A stretch of 47,407 nucleotides of DNA. Source: Xanthobacteraceae bacterium. GTDB taxonomy: Bacteria; Pseudomonadota; Alphaproteobacteria; Rhizobiales; Xanthobacteraceae. The position numbers and the translations under genes were made by a program. Where the stretch lies: positions 1 to 47,407 of the forward strand of contig JASHPU010000184.1 in the NCBI GenBank assembly GCA_030037885.1, read 5' to 3'. Below, piece by piece: positions 41,213-47,407 of this stretch; position 1 is the first letter of the stretch; every line of letters starts with the position of its first letter. Under the pieces are notes generated by a model. The model worked only from the letters and a program-made list of their open reading frames with translations, did not search any database and was not told where the DNA came from.

Positions 41213-42190
41213 ATGCCCGCTCTGCCGATCACGTTCGCCTGCGGCCTTTATGATCGCATGCTCGCCCTGCAAACCGGCGAGGTCAAACCCGACGGCATCG
41301 ATCTGAATTTTCTGGTGATGGACAACCCGCGCGAGATTTTCGACCGCATGTCCAATCGGCTGGAGTTCGACGCCTGCGAAATGTCGAGCTCCGAATATGT
41401 CAGCCGCTTTGCCGCCAAGAAGCTGCCGTTCGTGGCGCTGCCGGTGTTTCCGTCGCGGGTGTTCCGCCACGGCTTCATCGTCGTCAACCGCCGCTTCGTC
41501 AGATCGGCCAAGGATCTGGAAGGCAAGCGGGTCGGCGTGCCGCTTTACACGCAGACTGCGGCTCTCTTCATCCGCGGCCTGGTGCAGCACGATCTCGGCA
41601 TCGATCTTGCCAAGATCGAATGGGTGCAGGGCGCCGTAAACGAGCCGGGCAGCTACGGCAATCCGTCGGTGATGCCGATGCGCAAGCCGGTCGCCATCAA
41701 GCCGAACGACAGCGGCAAGTCGCTCAGCGACCTGCTGGAGTCAGGCGACATCCAGGCCATTATCGGCTCGAACCTGCCGCGCGCCCTCAAGCGCAATCCC
41801 GACGTGGTGCGGCTATTCCCGGATTATCGTGCGCGCGAGAAGGATTATTATCAGCGCACCCAAATCTTTCCGATCATGCACCTCGTCGTCATCCGCAACG
41901 ACGTCTACGAAAACAATCCGTTCGTGGCGACCAGCCTCTACGGCGCGTTCGTCAAGGCCAAGGACGTAGCGCGGGAAAAGATGCGGTTTTCCGGAACGTT
42001 GCGCTACATGCTGCCGTGGTTGCCCGACGACGTCGAGGAGATCGACGAACTGTTCGGCGGCGATTGCTGGCCGTACGGCGTCGAGCCCAATCGCATGACG
42101 CTCGAGGCGCTGGTCGGCTACATGGTCGACCAGGGGCTGATCGCGGAAAAAATTCCGGTCGAAAAGCTGTTCGTCCCGACATACGGGTAA
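41213..42190 (+). CDS. 4,5-dihydroxyphthalate decarboxylase-like/periplasmic-binding-fold protein
   Basis: A 325-residue protein with no signal peptide. ITFACGLYDRMLALQTGEVKP then DGIDLNFLV, FDACEMSSSEYVSRF, VFRHGFIVVNRR, KDLEGKRVGVPLYTQTA and TQIFPIMHLVVIRNDVY match the family that includes 4,5-dihydroxyphthalate decarboxylase (Pht5). Many members have a type 2 periplasmic-binding fold and no proven enzyme activity. With no exported leader it could act in the cytoplasm as a decarboxylase of aromatic acids. It follows the ABC binding-protein gene on the same strand. Confidence 0.85.
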   Translation: MPALPITFACGLYDRMLALQTGEVKPDGIDLNFLVMDNPREIFDRMSNRLEFDACEMSSSEYVSRFAAKKLPFVALPVFPSRVFRHGFIVVNRRFVRSAKDLEGKRVGVPLYTQTAALFIRGLVQHDLGIDLAKIEWVQGAVNEPGSYGNPSVMPMRKPVAIKPNDSGKSLSDLLESGDIQAIIGSNLPRALKRNPDVVRLFPDYRAREKDYYQRTQIFPIMHLVVIRNDVYENNPFVATSLYGAFVKAKDVAREKMRFSGTLRYMLPWLPDDVEEIDELFGGDCWPYGVEPNRMTLEALVGYMVDQGLIAEKIPVEKLFVPTYG

Positions 42191-42191
42191 T

Positions 42192-42341
42192 GTTCACCTC
42201 ATCCTGAGGCGCGCGCCGAAGGCGCGCCTCGAAGGATGCAGGCCGAGGCGCCGTGGCCTCGCCCTTCGAGGCTCGGCGCGGAGCTTGTCATCGGGCCGGC
42301 CAAAGGCCGGACCCGTTGGCGCCGAGCACCTCAGGGTGAGG
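42192..42341. repeat. Long palindromic repeat, family A (copy 3), carrying an inserted family B unit
   Basis: GTTCACCTCATCCTGAGGCG pairs with CGAGCACCTCAGGGTGAGGA. Between CCCTTCGAGGCTCGGCGC and GCCGAGCACC an extra unit of about 40 bases (42280-42323, GGAGCTTGTCATCGGGCC to GTTGGCGCC) interrupts the arm. The same unit occurs at 31865-31909. Confidence 0.8.
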
Positions 42342-42367
42342 ATAGGAGTCACGAAAATCGTTGACGC

Positions 42368-42898
42368 CTACACCGCCTTCAAATGCGCGTCGCGGCGTTT
42401 GTACAGCTCGTCGTCGGCGTAGCCCATGGCCTCCGGCTTGCCGCGGCCGAGCATGACCTGAAAATAGACCGGTCCCAGCGAGTCGTTGTGATAGCCGTGA
42501 ATGATTCCGGCCGGGCAGGAGATGCACTCCCACGGGCCGAGCCGCGTCGTGATGCGGTGGCCGGTTTCGTCCTCGACGAACACGTCGAGAAAACCTTGCA
42601 GCACGAAAAAGCACTCCTCGACTTCGTGGGTGTGCGCGGCGTTACCCTGGCCCGGCTCGACATACATGATCGACAGCGTGAAATTGCCGGCCGGGATCAC
42701 GCTCGGATCGCCGTGCTTGCCGGAGCCGCCGGCGCCGATGAAGCGGTGCTGCGCGCGCTTGAAGCCTTCGATCTTGGCGTCCTCGAACGCGACCCAATCC
42801 GGCTTCTTCTCCTTGAAGCGGCCGACATACCTTTTCATGATCTCTTCGACCGGCACGCCCTCGAGTTCTTTCGGGCGCGGATGGCGGGCGACGGACAT
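42368..42898 (-). CDS. Cupin-domain protein
   Basis: A 176-residue cytoplasmic protein. The ATG at 42898 is preceded by GGAGGAG. The two cupin motifs are GQGNAAHTHEVEECFFVLQG (about 94-113, with HxH and E as metal ligands) and PAGIIHGYHND (about 132-142). A single-domain metal-binding cupin like this is often a dioxygenase, isomerase or decarboxylase in aromatic or keto-acid metabolism. It lies just downstream of a Bug receptor on the same strand. Confidence 0.9.
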   Translation of the reverse strand: MSVARHPRPKELEGVPVEEIMKRYVGRFKEKKPDWVAFEDAKIEGFKRAQHRFIGAGGSGKHGDPSVIPAGNFTLSIMYVEPGQGNAAHTHEVEECFFVLQGFLDVFVEDETGHRITTRLGPWECISCPAGIIHGYHNDSLGPVYFQVMLGRGKPEAMGYADDELYKRRDAHLKAV

Positions 42899-42956
42899 GA
42901 ACTCCTCCTGAACTGGCCGTTGCGCTGAATCTATTCCTGGATGGCTTGCTCGTCCA

Positions 42957-43076
42957 TTGTTGACCTCATCCCAAGGCGCGAGCGAAGCGAGCCTCGACGG
43001 ATGCAGGCTGAGCCGCCGATGCCGACATCCTTGGCGGCTCGCGCTGCGCGCGAGCACCTCAGGATGAGGTCAACAA
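42957..43076. repeat. Long palindromic repeat, family A (copy 4)
   Basis: TTGTTGACCTCATCCCAAGG and CCTCAGGATGAGGTCAACAA are inverted ends with AGCGAGCCTCGACGGATGCA and CATCCTTGGCGGCTCGCGCT inside. It fills the gap between the Bug receptor and the cupin gene. Confidence 0.87.
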
Positions 43077-43079
43077 AGA

Positions 43080-44069
43080 TCACTCCGCCTTCAAGTTCGC
43101 CTGCGCGATGATGGCGCGGTAGCGGGCGATGTCGCTGCGGACGAAGGCGTCGAATTGCGGGATCGACAGCGCGATCACGTCGGAGCCGGTCGCCTCGAGT
43201 TTCTTCTTGATGGCGGGCTCGAGGATGATCCGGTCGATCGCGGTGTTGAGTTGTGCGGCGATGTCCTTCGGCAGGCGGCGCGGCGCAAAGAAGCCGACCC
43301 AGAGCGTAAAGTCGAAATTGGCGATGCCGGTCGCTTCCGCCACGGTCGGAATGTCGGGGGTGAGCGCCGCGCGCTTTTTGCTCGACACCGCGAGCAGCTT
43401 GACCCGGTCGCCCCGCACCAGCGGCATGCCGCTCGCATAGGATGGAAAATACCAATCGACCTGGCCGCCGGCGATGTCGTTGAGGGCAGGGCCGGCGCCC
43501 TTGTAGGGCACGTGCACGAGTTTCGGATCGAGTTTCAGCTTCAACAATTCGCCGGCCAGATGGCTCGGCGTGCCGACGCCGGCGGAGGCGAAGTTCATCG
43601 GCGTCTTGGCGCGCAGCGCGGCGGCCCATTGCGCGGCGGTCGAGTACGGCGAGTGCGGCGGCACCACCAGCGCCAGCGGCATGACGCCGGCGAGCGCGAT
43701 CGGCGTCAAATCCGTAAGCGCGTCGTAGCCGACGTTTTTCATGAAATACGGATTAATGGCGATCTCGGGCGTTTGCCCGACCGCCAGGGTGTAGCCGTCG
43801 GGGGCTGCGTTGACGACGTCGCGGGCGCCGATGGTGCCGCCGGCGCCGGAATGGTTTTCCACCACGACGGATTGCTTGAGCTCGATGGAAAGCTGGTTGC
43901 CGATGATGCGGCCCAAAATGTCGCCGGCGCCACCCGGCGGGAAATCGACGATGAGACGGATCGGCCGGCTCGGATAGGGCTGCGCCAGCGTCGCAACAGG
44001 CGCGGCCGCAATCCCTAAGAACGCGATCACCGCAGCCGCAACGGCGCGAACGTTGCTGATCCTTCGCAC
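43080..44069 (-). CDS. Tripartite tricarboxylate transporter receptor (Bug family)
   Basis: A 329-residue periplasmic receptor starting at a GTG at 44069, with GGGAGGA upstream. The signal peptide is VRAVAAAVIAFLGIAAAPVATLAQ. Family motifs are YPSRPIRLIVDFPPGGAGD, ENHSGAGGTIGARDVV, ASAGVGTPSHLAGEL and HVPYKGAGPALNDIAG. It binds a carboxylate for a TctAB-type permease encoded elsewhere. It is the second orphan Bug receptor in the window and is not closely similar to the one at 19575 outside the motifs. Confidence 0.93.
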   Translation of the reverse strand: MRRISNVRAVAAAVIAFLGIAAAPVATLAQPYPSRPIRLIVDFPPGGAGDILGRIIGNQLSIELKQSVVVENHSGAGGTIGARDVVNAAPDGYTLAVGQTPEIAINPYFMKNVGYDALTDLTPIALAGVMPLALVVPPHSPYSTAAQWAAALRAKTPMNFASAGVGTPSHLAGELLKLKLDPKLVHVPYKGAGPALNDIAGGQVDWYFPSYASGMPLVRGDRVKLLAVSSKKRAALTPDIPTVAEATGIANFDFTLWVGFFAPRRLPKDIAAQLNTAIDRIILEPAIKKKLEATGSDVIALSIPQFDAFVRSDIARYRAIIAQANLKAE

Positions 44070-44188
44070 GAGGCGTCCTCCCGTTTCGACTGGCCCGCTG
44101 CGGCGGCTTCTGGCACAAACCGGCGCCGGTCTTTTGGCAGCCCGGCAGCACTGCGCGCCTTTTATAGAAGCGCACATGTTAGGCGAGA

Positions 44189-44212
44189 GGAAGCGACCAA
44201 GGAAGCGACCAA
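44189..44212. repeat. Perfect 12-bp tandem duplication carrying a ribosome-binding sequence
   Basis: GGAAGCGACCAA occurs at 44189-44200 and 44201-44212, followed by GGAA. The third GGAA, 5 bases before the ATG at 44222, is the working ribosome-binding sequence; the duplication adds spare copies. Confidence 0.85.
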
Positions 44213-44221
44213 GGAACAGCG

Positions 44222-44980
44222 ATGGCTCATATCGAGGCGCGCGACATCTCGCTGATCTACGACACGCCGGGCGGCGCCGTGCCGGGCGTGCGCGGCGTCA
44301 ATTTCGCCATCGAGGCCTCGGAATTCCTCTGCATCGTCGGCCCGAGCGGCTGCGGCAAATCAACGCTGCTCAACATCATCGCCGGATTTCTCAGCCCGAG
44401 CGCGGGCGAAATTCGCGTTGGCGGCCAGCCGGTGCGCGGCTCCGGCATGGACCGCGGCGTGGTGTTTCAGGATTTCGCCCAGCTGTTTCCGTGGCGCACC
44501 GCGCTCGGCAACGTCGCCTTCGGCCTGGAAATGAAGGGCGTCGCCAAGCCTGAGCGCGAGCGCATCGCGCTCGAGCAATTGCGCCTCGTCAAGCTCGAAA
44601 ACTTCGCCCGCTCCTATCCGCATCATCTCTCCGGCGGCATGCAGCAGCGGGTCGCGATCGCCCGGGCGCTCGCCTACAATCCGGCGGTGCTGCTAATGGA
44701 CGAGCCGTTCGCCGCGCTCGACGCGCTCACCCGCGACGACATGCAGCGGCTCCTTGCCGAGGTCTGGCGCACCACGCAAAAGACGGTGATCTACGTGACC
44801 CACAACGTCGCCGAAGCCGTTTACCTCGCCGACCGCGTCCTGGTGATGACGCCGCATCCCGGCACGGTGAAGACCGAGATAACGATCCGGCTGAAGCGGC
44901 CGCGCGACCCGTTGAGCGTCGAATTCCTGGAGCAACAAAAAGAGCTGCTGCGCCTGCTCGGGCAGGGGGCGGTGCAATAG
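44222..44980 (+). CDS. ABC transporter ATP-binding protein, SsuB/TauB type (2)
   Basis: A 252-residue nucleotide-binding subunit: Walker A VGPSGCGKST (39-48), Q-loop VVFQDFAQLFPWRTA, signature LSGGMQQR, Walker B LLMDEPFAALD and switch histidine in VTHNVAEA. It is related to but distinct from the ATPase at 37388. No permease follows; the next gene on the strand, after a REP, is a substrate-binding protein. It may share the permeases at 38358-39925 or have partners beyond the window. Confidence 0.95.
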   Translation: MAHIEARDISLIYDTPGGAVPGVRGVNFAIEASEFLCIVGPSGCGKSTLLNIIAGFLSPSAGEIRVGGQPVRGSGMDRGVVFQDFAQLFPWRTALGNVAFGLEMKGVAKPERERIALEQLRLVKLENFARSYPHHLSGGMQQRVAIARALAYNPAVLLMDEPFAALDALTRDDMQRLLAEVWRTTQKTVIYVTHNVAEAVYLADRVLVMTPHPGTVKTEITIRLKRPRDPLSVEFLEQQKELLRLLGQGAVQ

Positions 44981-45051
44981 CCCCGTCCATGCTGAAGCTG
45001 GGCAAAGAAATGATCAGATCGCTTTCAGCAGCAGGATCAATAAGGGGAGCG

Positions 45052-45140
45052 TGTAGCCCGCATGAGCGCAGCGATATGCGGGAACGACCGTGAGGGCTTA
45101 AATGCCGAGCCCGGATTTCGCTTCGCTCATCCGGGCTACA
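45052..45140. repeat. REP-like palindrome, family C (copy 5), forming the leader of the next gene
   Basis: TGTAGCCCGCATGAGCGCAG followed by CGATATGCGGGA is joined to GCCCGGATTTCGCTTCGCTC followed by ATCCGGGCTACA. It ends 5 bases before the GGAGG of the substrate-binding-protein gene and even supplies a TACAAT (-10-like) sequence. Confidence 0.8.
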
Positions 45141-45155
45141 ATACGGAGGATGCCC

Positions 45156-46142
45156 ATGACCAAACAACAAGCCTTCACCCGCCGGCGCACGCTCGCCGGG
45201 GCAGGCGCCGGCCTGCTCGCCGCCGGGCTTGGCGCGCCGCGCCGCGCCGCGGCGGCTGAAACCATCCGGCAGGGCTATCAGACCAACATCTGGGGCATGC
45301 CGACCTATTATCTGATGAAGTCCGGCTATCTGCAGAAGCACGGCATTGCGGCGGAGGAGTTCGCCGTGCCCTCCGGCAACATCACCATGCAGCAGATGGT
45401 GGCGCGGCAGGTCGATCTCGGCACTTACGCGGGCCCGTCCTTCATCATCGGCAACGTCAAGGGCGGGCTCATTGCCATCGCGGTGATCGAGCGGGTAGGC
45501 AAGACCGCGCGCATCACCACGCGCAAGGATTTGAACATCACCAAGGTCGAAGAGCTGCGCGGCAAGCGCATCGCCAACCAGACCGGCTCATCGGTCGGCA
45601 ACGATCTGGTCGACATCGTGCTGCCGCATTACGGGCTGCACAAGGGCGACTACCAGGAAGTCCGCATGGACGTCACCAACATGGTGGCGGCGCTCGCCGC
45701 CAAGACGGTCGACGCCATGGTCAACGTCGAGCCGTACAACGTGATCGCGGTAGCGGACGGCATCGGCAGCGACCTGATGGATTTCTCCAAGTTCGATCCG
45801 ATGCCGGTGTTCATGGCGGCCACCCCCGACATGGTGGAGAAGCGCCCCGACGTCATCGTCGCCTACCTGAAGGCCTGGCTCGACGCGGCGGGCGATTTTA
45901 CGAACAATGCCAAGAAGGTCGACGACACGATCTACGCGTTCTATGCCGCGAAGGGCTACAAGATGTCACCGCAAACCTTCTCGACCGCGCTGTCGCGGGT
46001 CGAGGTCAATCCCGGCTTTCCTGACCTCAAGAACTACATGCAGCAACAGGCCGAGATTTTGATCAATAACAAAACGATCAAATCCGTGCCGGACTGGAGC
46101 AAGGCGCTGCGCCCGGATTTCATGGCAAAGGCGCGCGGTTAG
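45156..46142 (+). CDS. ABC transporter substrate-binding protein (SsuA/NMT1-like) 2
   Basis: A 328-residue periplasmic protein. Of two in-frame ATGs (45150 and 45156) the second has the better spacing from GGAGG. The signal peptide TRRRTLAGAGAGLLAAGLGA has a twin-arginine-like start, so Tat export is possible. The fold motifs are IRQGYQTNIWGMPTYYLMKS, QMVARQVDLGTYAGPS, VEELRGKRIANQTGSSVGND and AMVNVEPYNV. It belongs to the NitT/TauT binding-protein class and is probably fed to the upstream ATPase (44222). The ligand is unknown. Confidence 0.9.
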   Translation: MTKQQAFTRRRTLAGAGAGLLAAGLGAPRRAAAAETIRQGYQTNIWGMPTYYLMKSGYLQKHGIAAEEFAVPSGNITMQQMVARQVDLGTYAGPSFIIGNVKGGLIAIAVIERVGKTARITTRKDLNITKVEELRGKRIANQTGSSVGNDLVDIVLPHYGLHKGDYQEVRMDVTNMVAALAAKTVDAMVNVEPYNVIAVADGIGSDLMDFSKFDPMPVFMAATPDMVEKRPDVIVAYLKAWLDAAGDFTNNAKKVDDTIYAFYAAKGYKMSPQTFSTALSRVEVNPGFPDLKNYMQQQAEILINNKTIKSVPDWSKALRPDFMAKARG

Positions 46143-46162
46143 GCCCAATATACCGGCCGACT

Positions 46163-46284
46163 ATTGTTCACCTCATCCTGAGGTGCTCGGCGCGGAGCGC
46201 CGAGCCTCGAAGGGCGAGGCCCGGCGCCTCGGCCTACATCCTTCGAGGCTCGCTTCGCTCGCACCTCAGGATGAGGTGAACAAT
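46163..46284. repeat. Long palindromic repeat, family A (copy 5)
   Basis: ATTGTTCACCTCATCCTGAG and CTCAGGATGAGGTGAACAAT are perfectly inverted 20-base ends. Inside are GAGCCTCGAAGGGCGAGG and CATCCTTCGAGGCTCGC. It lies 15 bases upstream of the region where the promoter of the last gene should be. Confidence 0.9.
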
Positions 46285-46337
46285 TGGACGCGGATGCTGT
46301 AAGAATAGCTGGACAATGCGAAAGGAGACCTCTCAAA

Positions 46338-47407
46338 ATGGCCGTCACCGACAAAAGCCCGCTGAGCACGGGCTATCAACCCGTCACCTGGAATTTCAAG
46401 CTTCTGGCGCACGATAGGCTGGCGGGCTTCGGCGGCATGGGCGAAGGCATGTCGGTGCAGATCGCGCCCGACGGGCGGCGCATCATCTGGCTCGCCCACG
46501 AGAGCGCGCCGAAGAATTTCACCGCGGTCGACGTGTCCGATCCGAAGAAGCCCAAGGTGGTGTGCCAGACCGATTTGCCGCACGCCAATATGCGTTCCAA
46601 TTCGCTCGAGACCTGCGGCAACCTGATGGCGGTCGCCTATCAGACCCAGAAGAAGGACATGACGCCGGCCGGCTTCGAGCTGTTCGACATTTCCAAGCCG
46701 GAGAATCCGAAGTCGCTCTCGTTCTTCGACTGCTCCGGGCCGCATTCGCGCGGCGTGCATCAGCTGTGGTTCTGCGACGGCGAATACGTGCACTGCGCGT
46801 CGGGCTCGCGCGACTTCGTGCCGACCCATCCGAACGACGACCAGTTTTATCGCTGCGTCGACGTGCGCAACCCGTCGAAGCCGGTCGAAATCGGCCGCTG
46901 GTGGATGCCGGGTACGCGCCAGGGCGACAACGTCAGGCCGCCGGCGCGCCATCAGCTCGACAAGGGTTTTCGCGCCCACAACACCAACGTCTATCCGCAG
47001 CGCGGCGACCGCTGCTATCTCGCCTATATCGACGGCGGCATGTTCGTGCTCGACATTTCAGACAAAGCGAATCCGAAAAAGATTTCGCACTGGACCAATT
47101 CGCCGCCCTATACCGGCTTCATGCACACCATCGTGCCGCTGTTCGACCGCGGCCTGATGCTGGTGACCGACGAATCGACCGAGAACAACGCCAAGGACTG
47201 GCCGAAGCTGATCTGGGTGTTGGACGCGCGCGAGGAAACCAACCTGGTGCCGATCGCGACCTGCCCGATGCCCGATCACACCATCTACGCCAAGGCCGGC
47301 CGCTTCGGCGCGCACAATATCCACGAGAACGTGCCGCTGCCGACGGCGTGGCAGTCCGACCAGATCGTGCTCGGCACCTTCTTCAACGGCGGCTTGCGCG
47401 CCTACGA
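46338..47407 (+). CDS. LVIVD-repeat beta-propeller protein (5' part, cut by window end)
   Basis: An open frame of 356 codons from the ATG at 46338 runs off the right edge, with AAAGGAGA about 10 bases upstream. Repeats of the LVIVD type are spaced along it: VDVSDPKKPKVV (64-75), FDISKPENPKSL (116-127), VDVRNPSKPVEIG (174-186), LDISDKANPKKIS (238-250) and LDAREETNLVPI (about 295-306). They predict a beta-propeller. Many histidines (H142, H214, H263, H313, H326, H329) could bind metal. No signal peptide is present. The family has no settled function. It follows a transporter binding-protein gene and may handle the same compound. Confidence 0.82.
   Translation, partial: MAVTDKSPLSTGYQPVTWNFKLLAHDRLAGFGGMGEGMSVQIAPDGRRIIWLAHESAPKNFTAVDVSDPKKPKVVCQTDLPHANMRSNSLETCGNLMAVAYQTQKKDMTPAGFELFDISKPENPKSLSFFDCSGPHSRGVHQLWFCDGEYVHCASGSRDFVPTHPNDDQFYRCVDVRNPSKPVEIGRWWMPGTRQGDNVRPPARHQLDKGFRAHNTNVYPQRGDRCYLAYIDGGMFVLDISDKANPKKISHWTNSPPYTGFMHTIVPLFDRGLMLVTDESTENNAKDWPKLIWVLDAREETNLVPIATCPMPDHTIYAKAGRFGAHNIHENVPLPTAWQSDQIVLGTFFNGGLRAY

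Noticed and set aside
20921..46284. The five family A palindromes considered as a CRISPR-like array
   Set aside because: They are kilobases apart, each is a self-contained palindrome of about 110-150 bases, and there are no regular spacers or cas genes.

Overview
This is a GC-rich (roughly 65%) stretch of an alphaproteobacterial chromosome. The gene content and order point to Hyphomicrobiales, probably the Bradyrhizobium/Rhodopseudomonas/Pseudolabrys side of the order. The markers are the chvI-chvG-hprK-EIIA(Man)-ptsH block next to pckA, orphan tripartite-tricarboxylate (Bug-type) receptors, DUF3175 and DUF4337 proteins, and many REP-like palindromes in the intergenic gaps. The species is inferred from gene families, not from a database search.

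Layout. (1) 1-7939, minus strand: an exopolysaccharide locus, read from 7939 down. It holds a Wzz/GumC-type chain-length protein with a degenerate kinase domain, a polysaccharide deacetylase, two paralogous GT2 glycosyltransferases on either side of a secreted GH5 hydrolase, and the 5' part of an ExoQ/O-antigen-ligase-like polymerase cut by the window start. (2) 8118-10818: two small proteins, a NiCoT nickel/cobalt transporter, and HPr plus EIIA(Man). (3) 11071-14424: short HPr kinase HprK and the ChvG/ChvI two-component system. (4) 14598-17929: a HugZ-like protein, an atypical segment with a solitary PemK/MazF-like gene, and pckA. Regions 2-4 look like a nutrient and envelope regulatory block tied to gluconeogenesis.

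(5) 18148-24913: a PilZ protein, a class II aldolase divergent from a Bug receptor, a TPR lipoprotein, TerB-like, SDR and glutamine-amidotransferase genes, and a TumE/TumA-type toxin-antitoxin pair. (6) 24950-37155, mostly housekeeping: MltB-type lytic transglycosylase, tRNA-Ala(CGC), YggT-DUF167-FolD, DUF4337, XerC, PriA, TfoX-like, LapA-like, YccF, a DUF3311/sodium-solute symporter pair, an alpha/beta hydrolase, tRNA-Gly(CCC), a small zinc-ribbon protein and DUF3175. (7) 37388-47407: a catabolic and uptake region. It has two SsuB/TauB-type ATPases, two permeases, two ABC substrate-binding proteins, a 4,5-dihydroxyphthalate-decarboxylase-like protein, a cupin, another Bug receptor and a truncated LVIVD-repeat protein. 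It probably handles small organic, perhaps aromatic, acids.

No CRISPR array, rRNA, prophage or intact insertion sequence was seen. The most unusual signals are non-coding: a roughly 112-bp MITE-like palindrome inserted in a REP element with a direct repeat at its ends, a 132-bp near-perfect palindrome, a REP nested inside another REP, a fossil 3' end of a substrate-binding-protein gene, and several perfect 12-15 bp tandem duplications close to start codons. I found no clear new multi-gene defence system.
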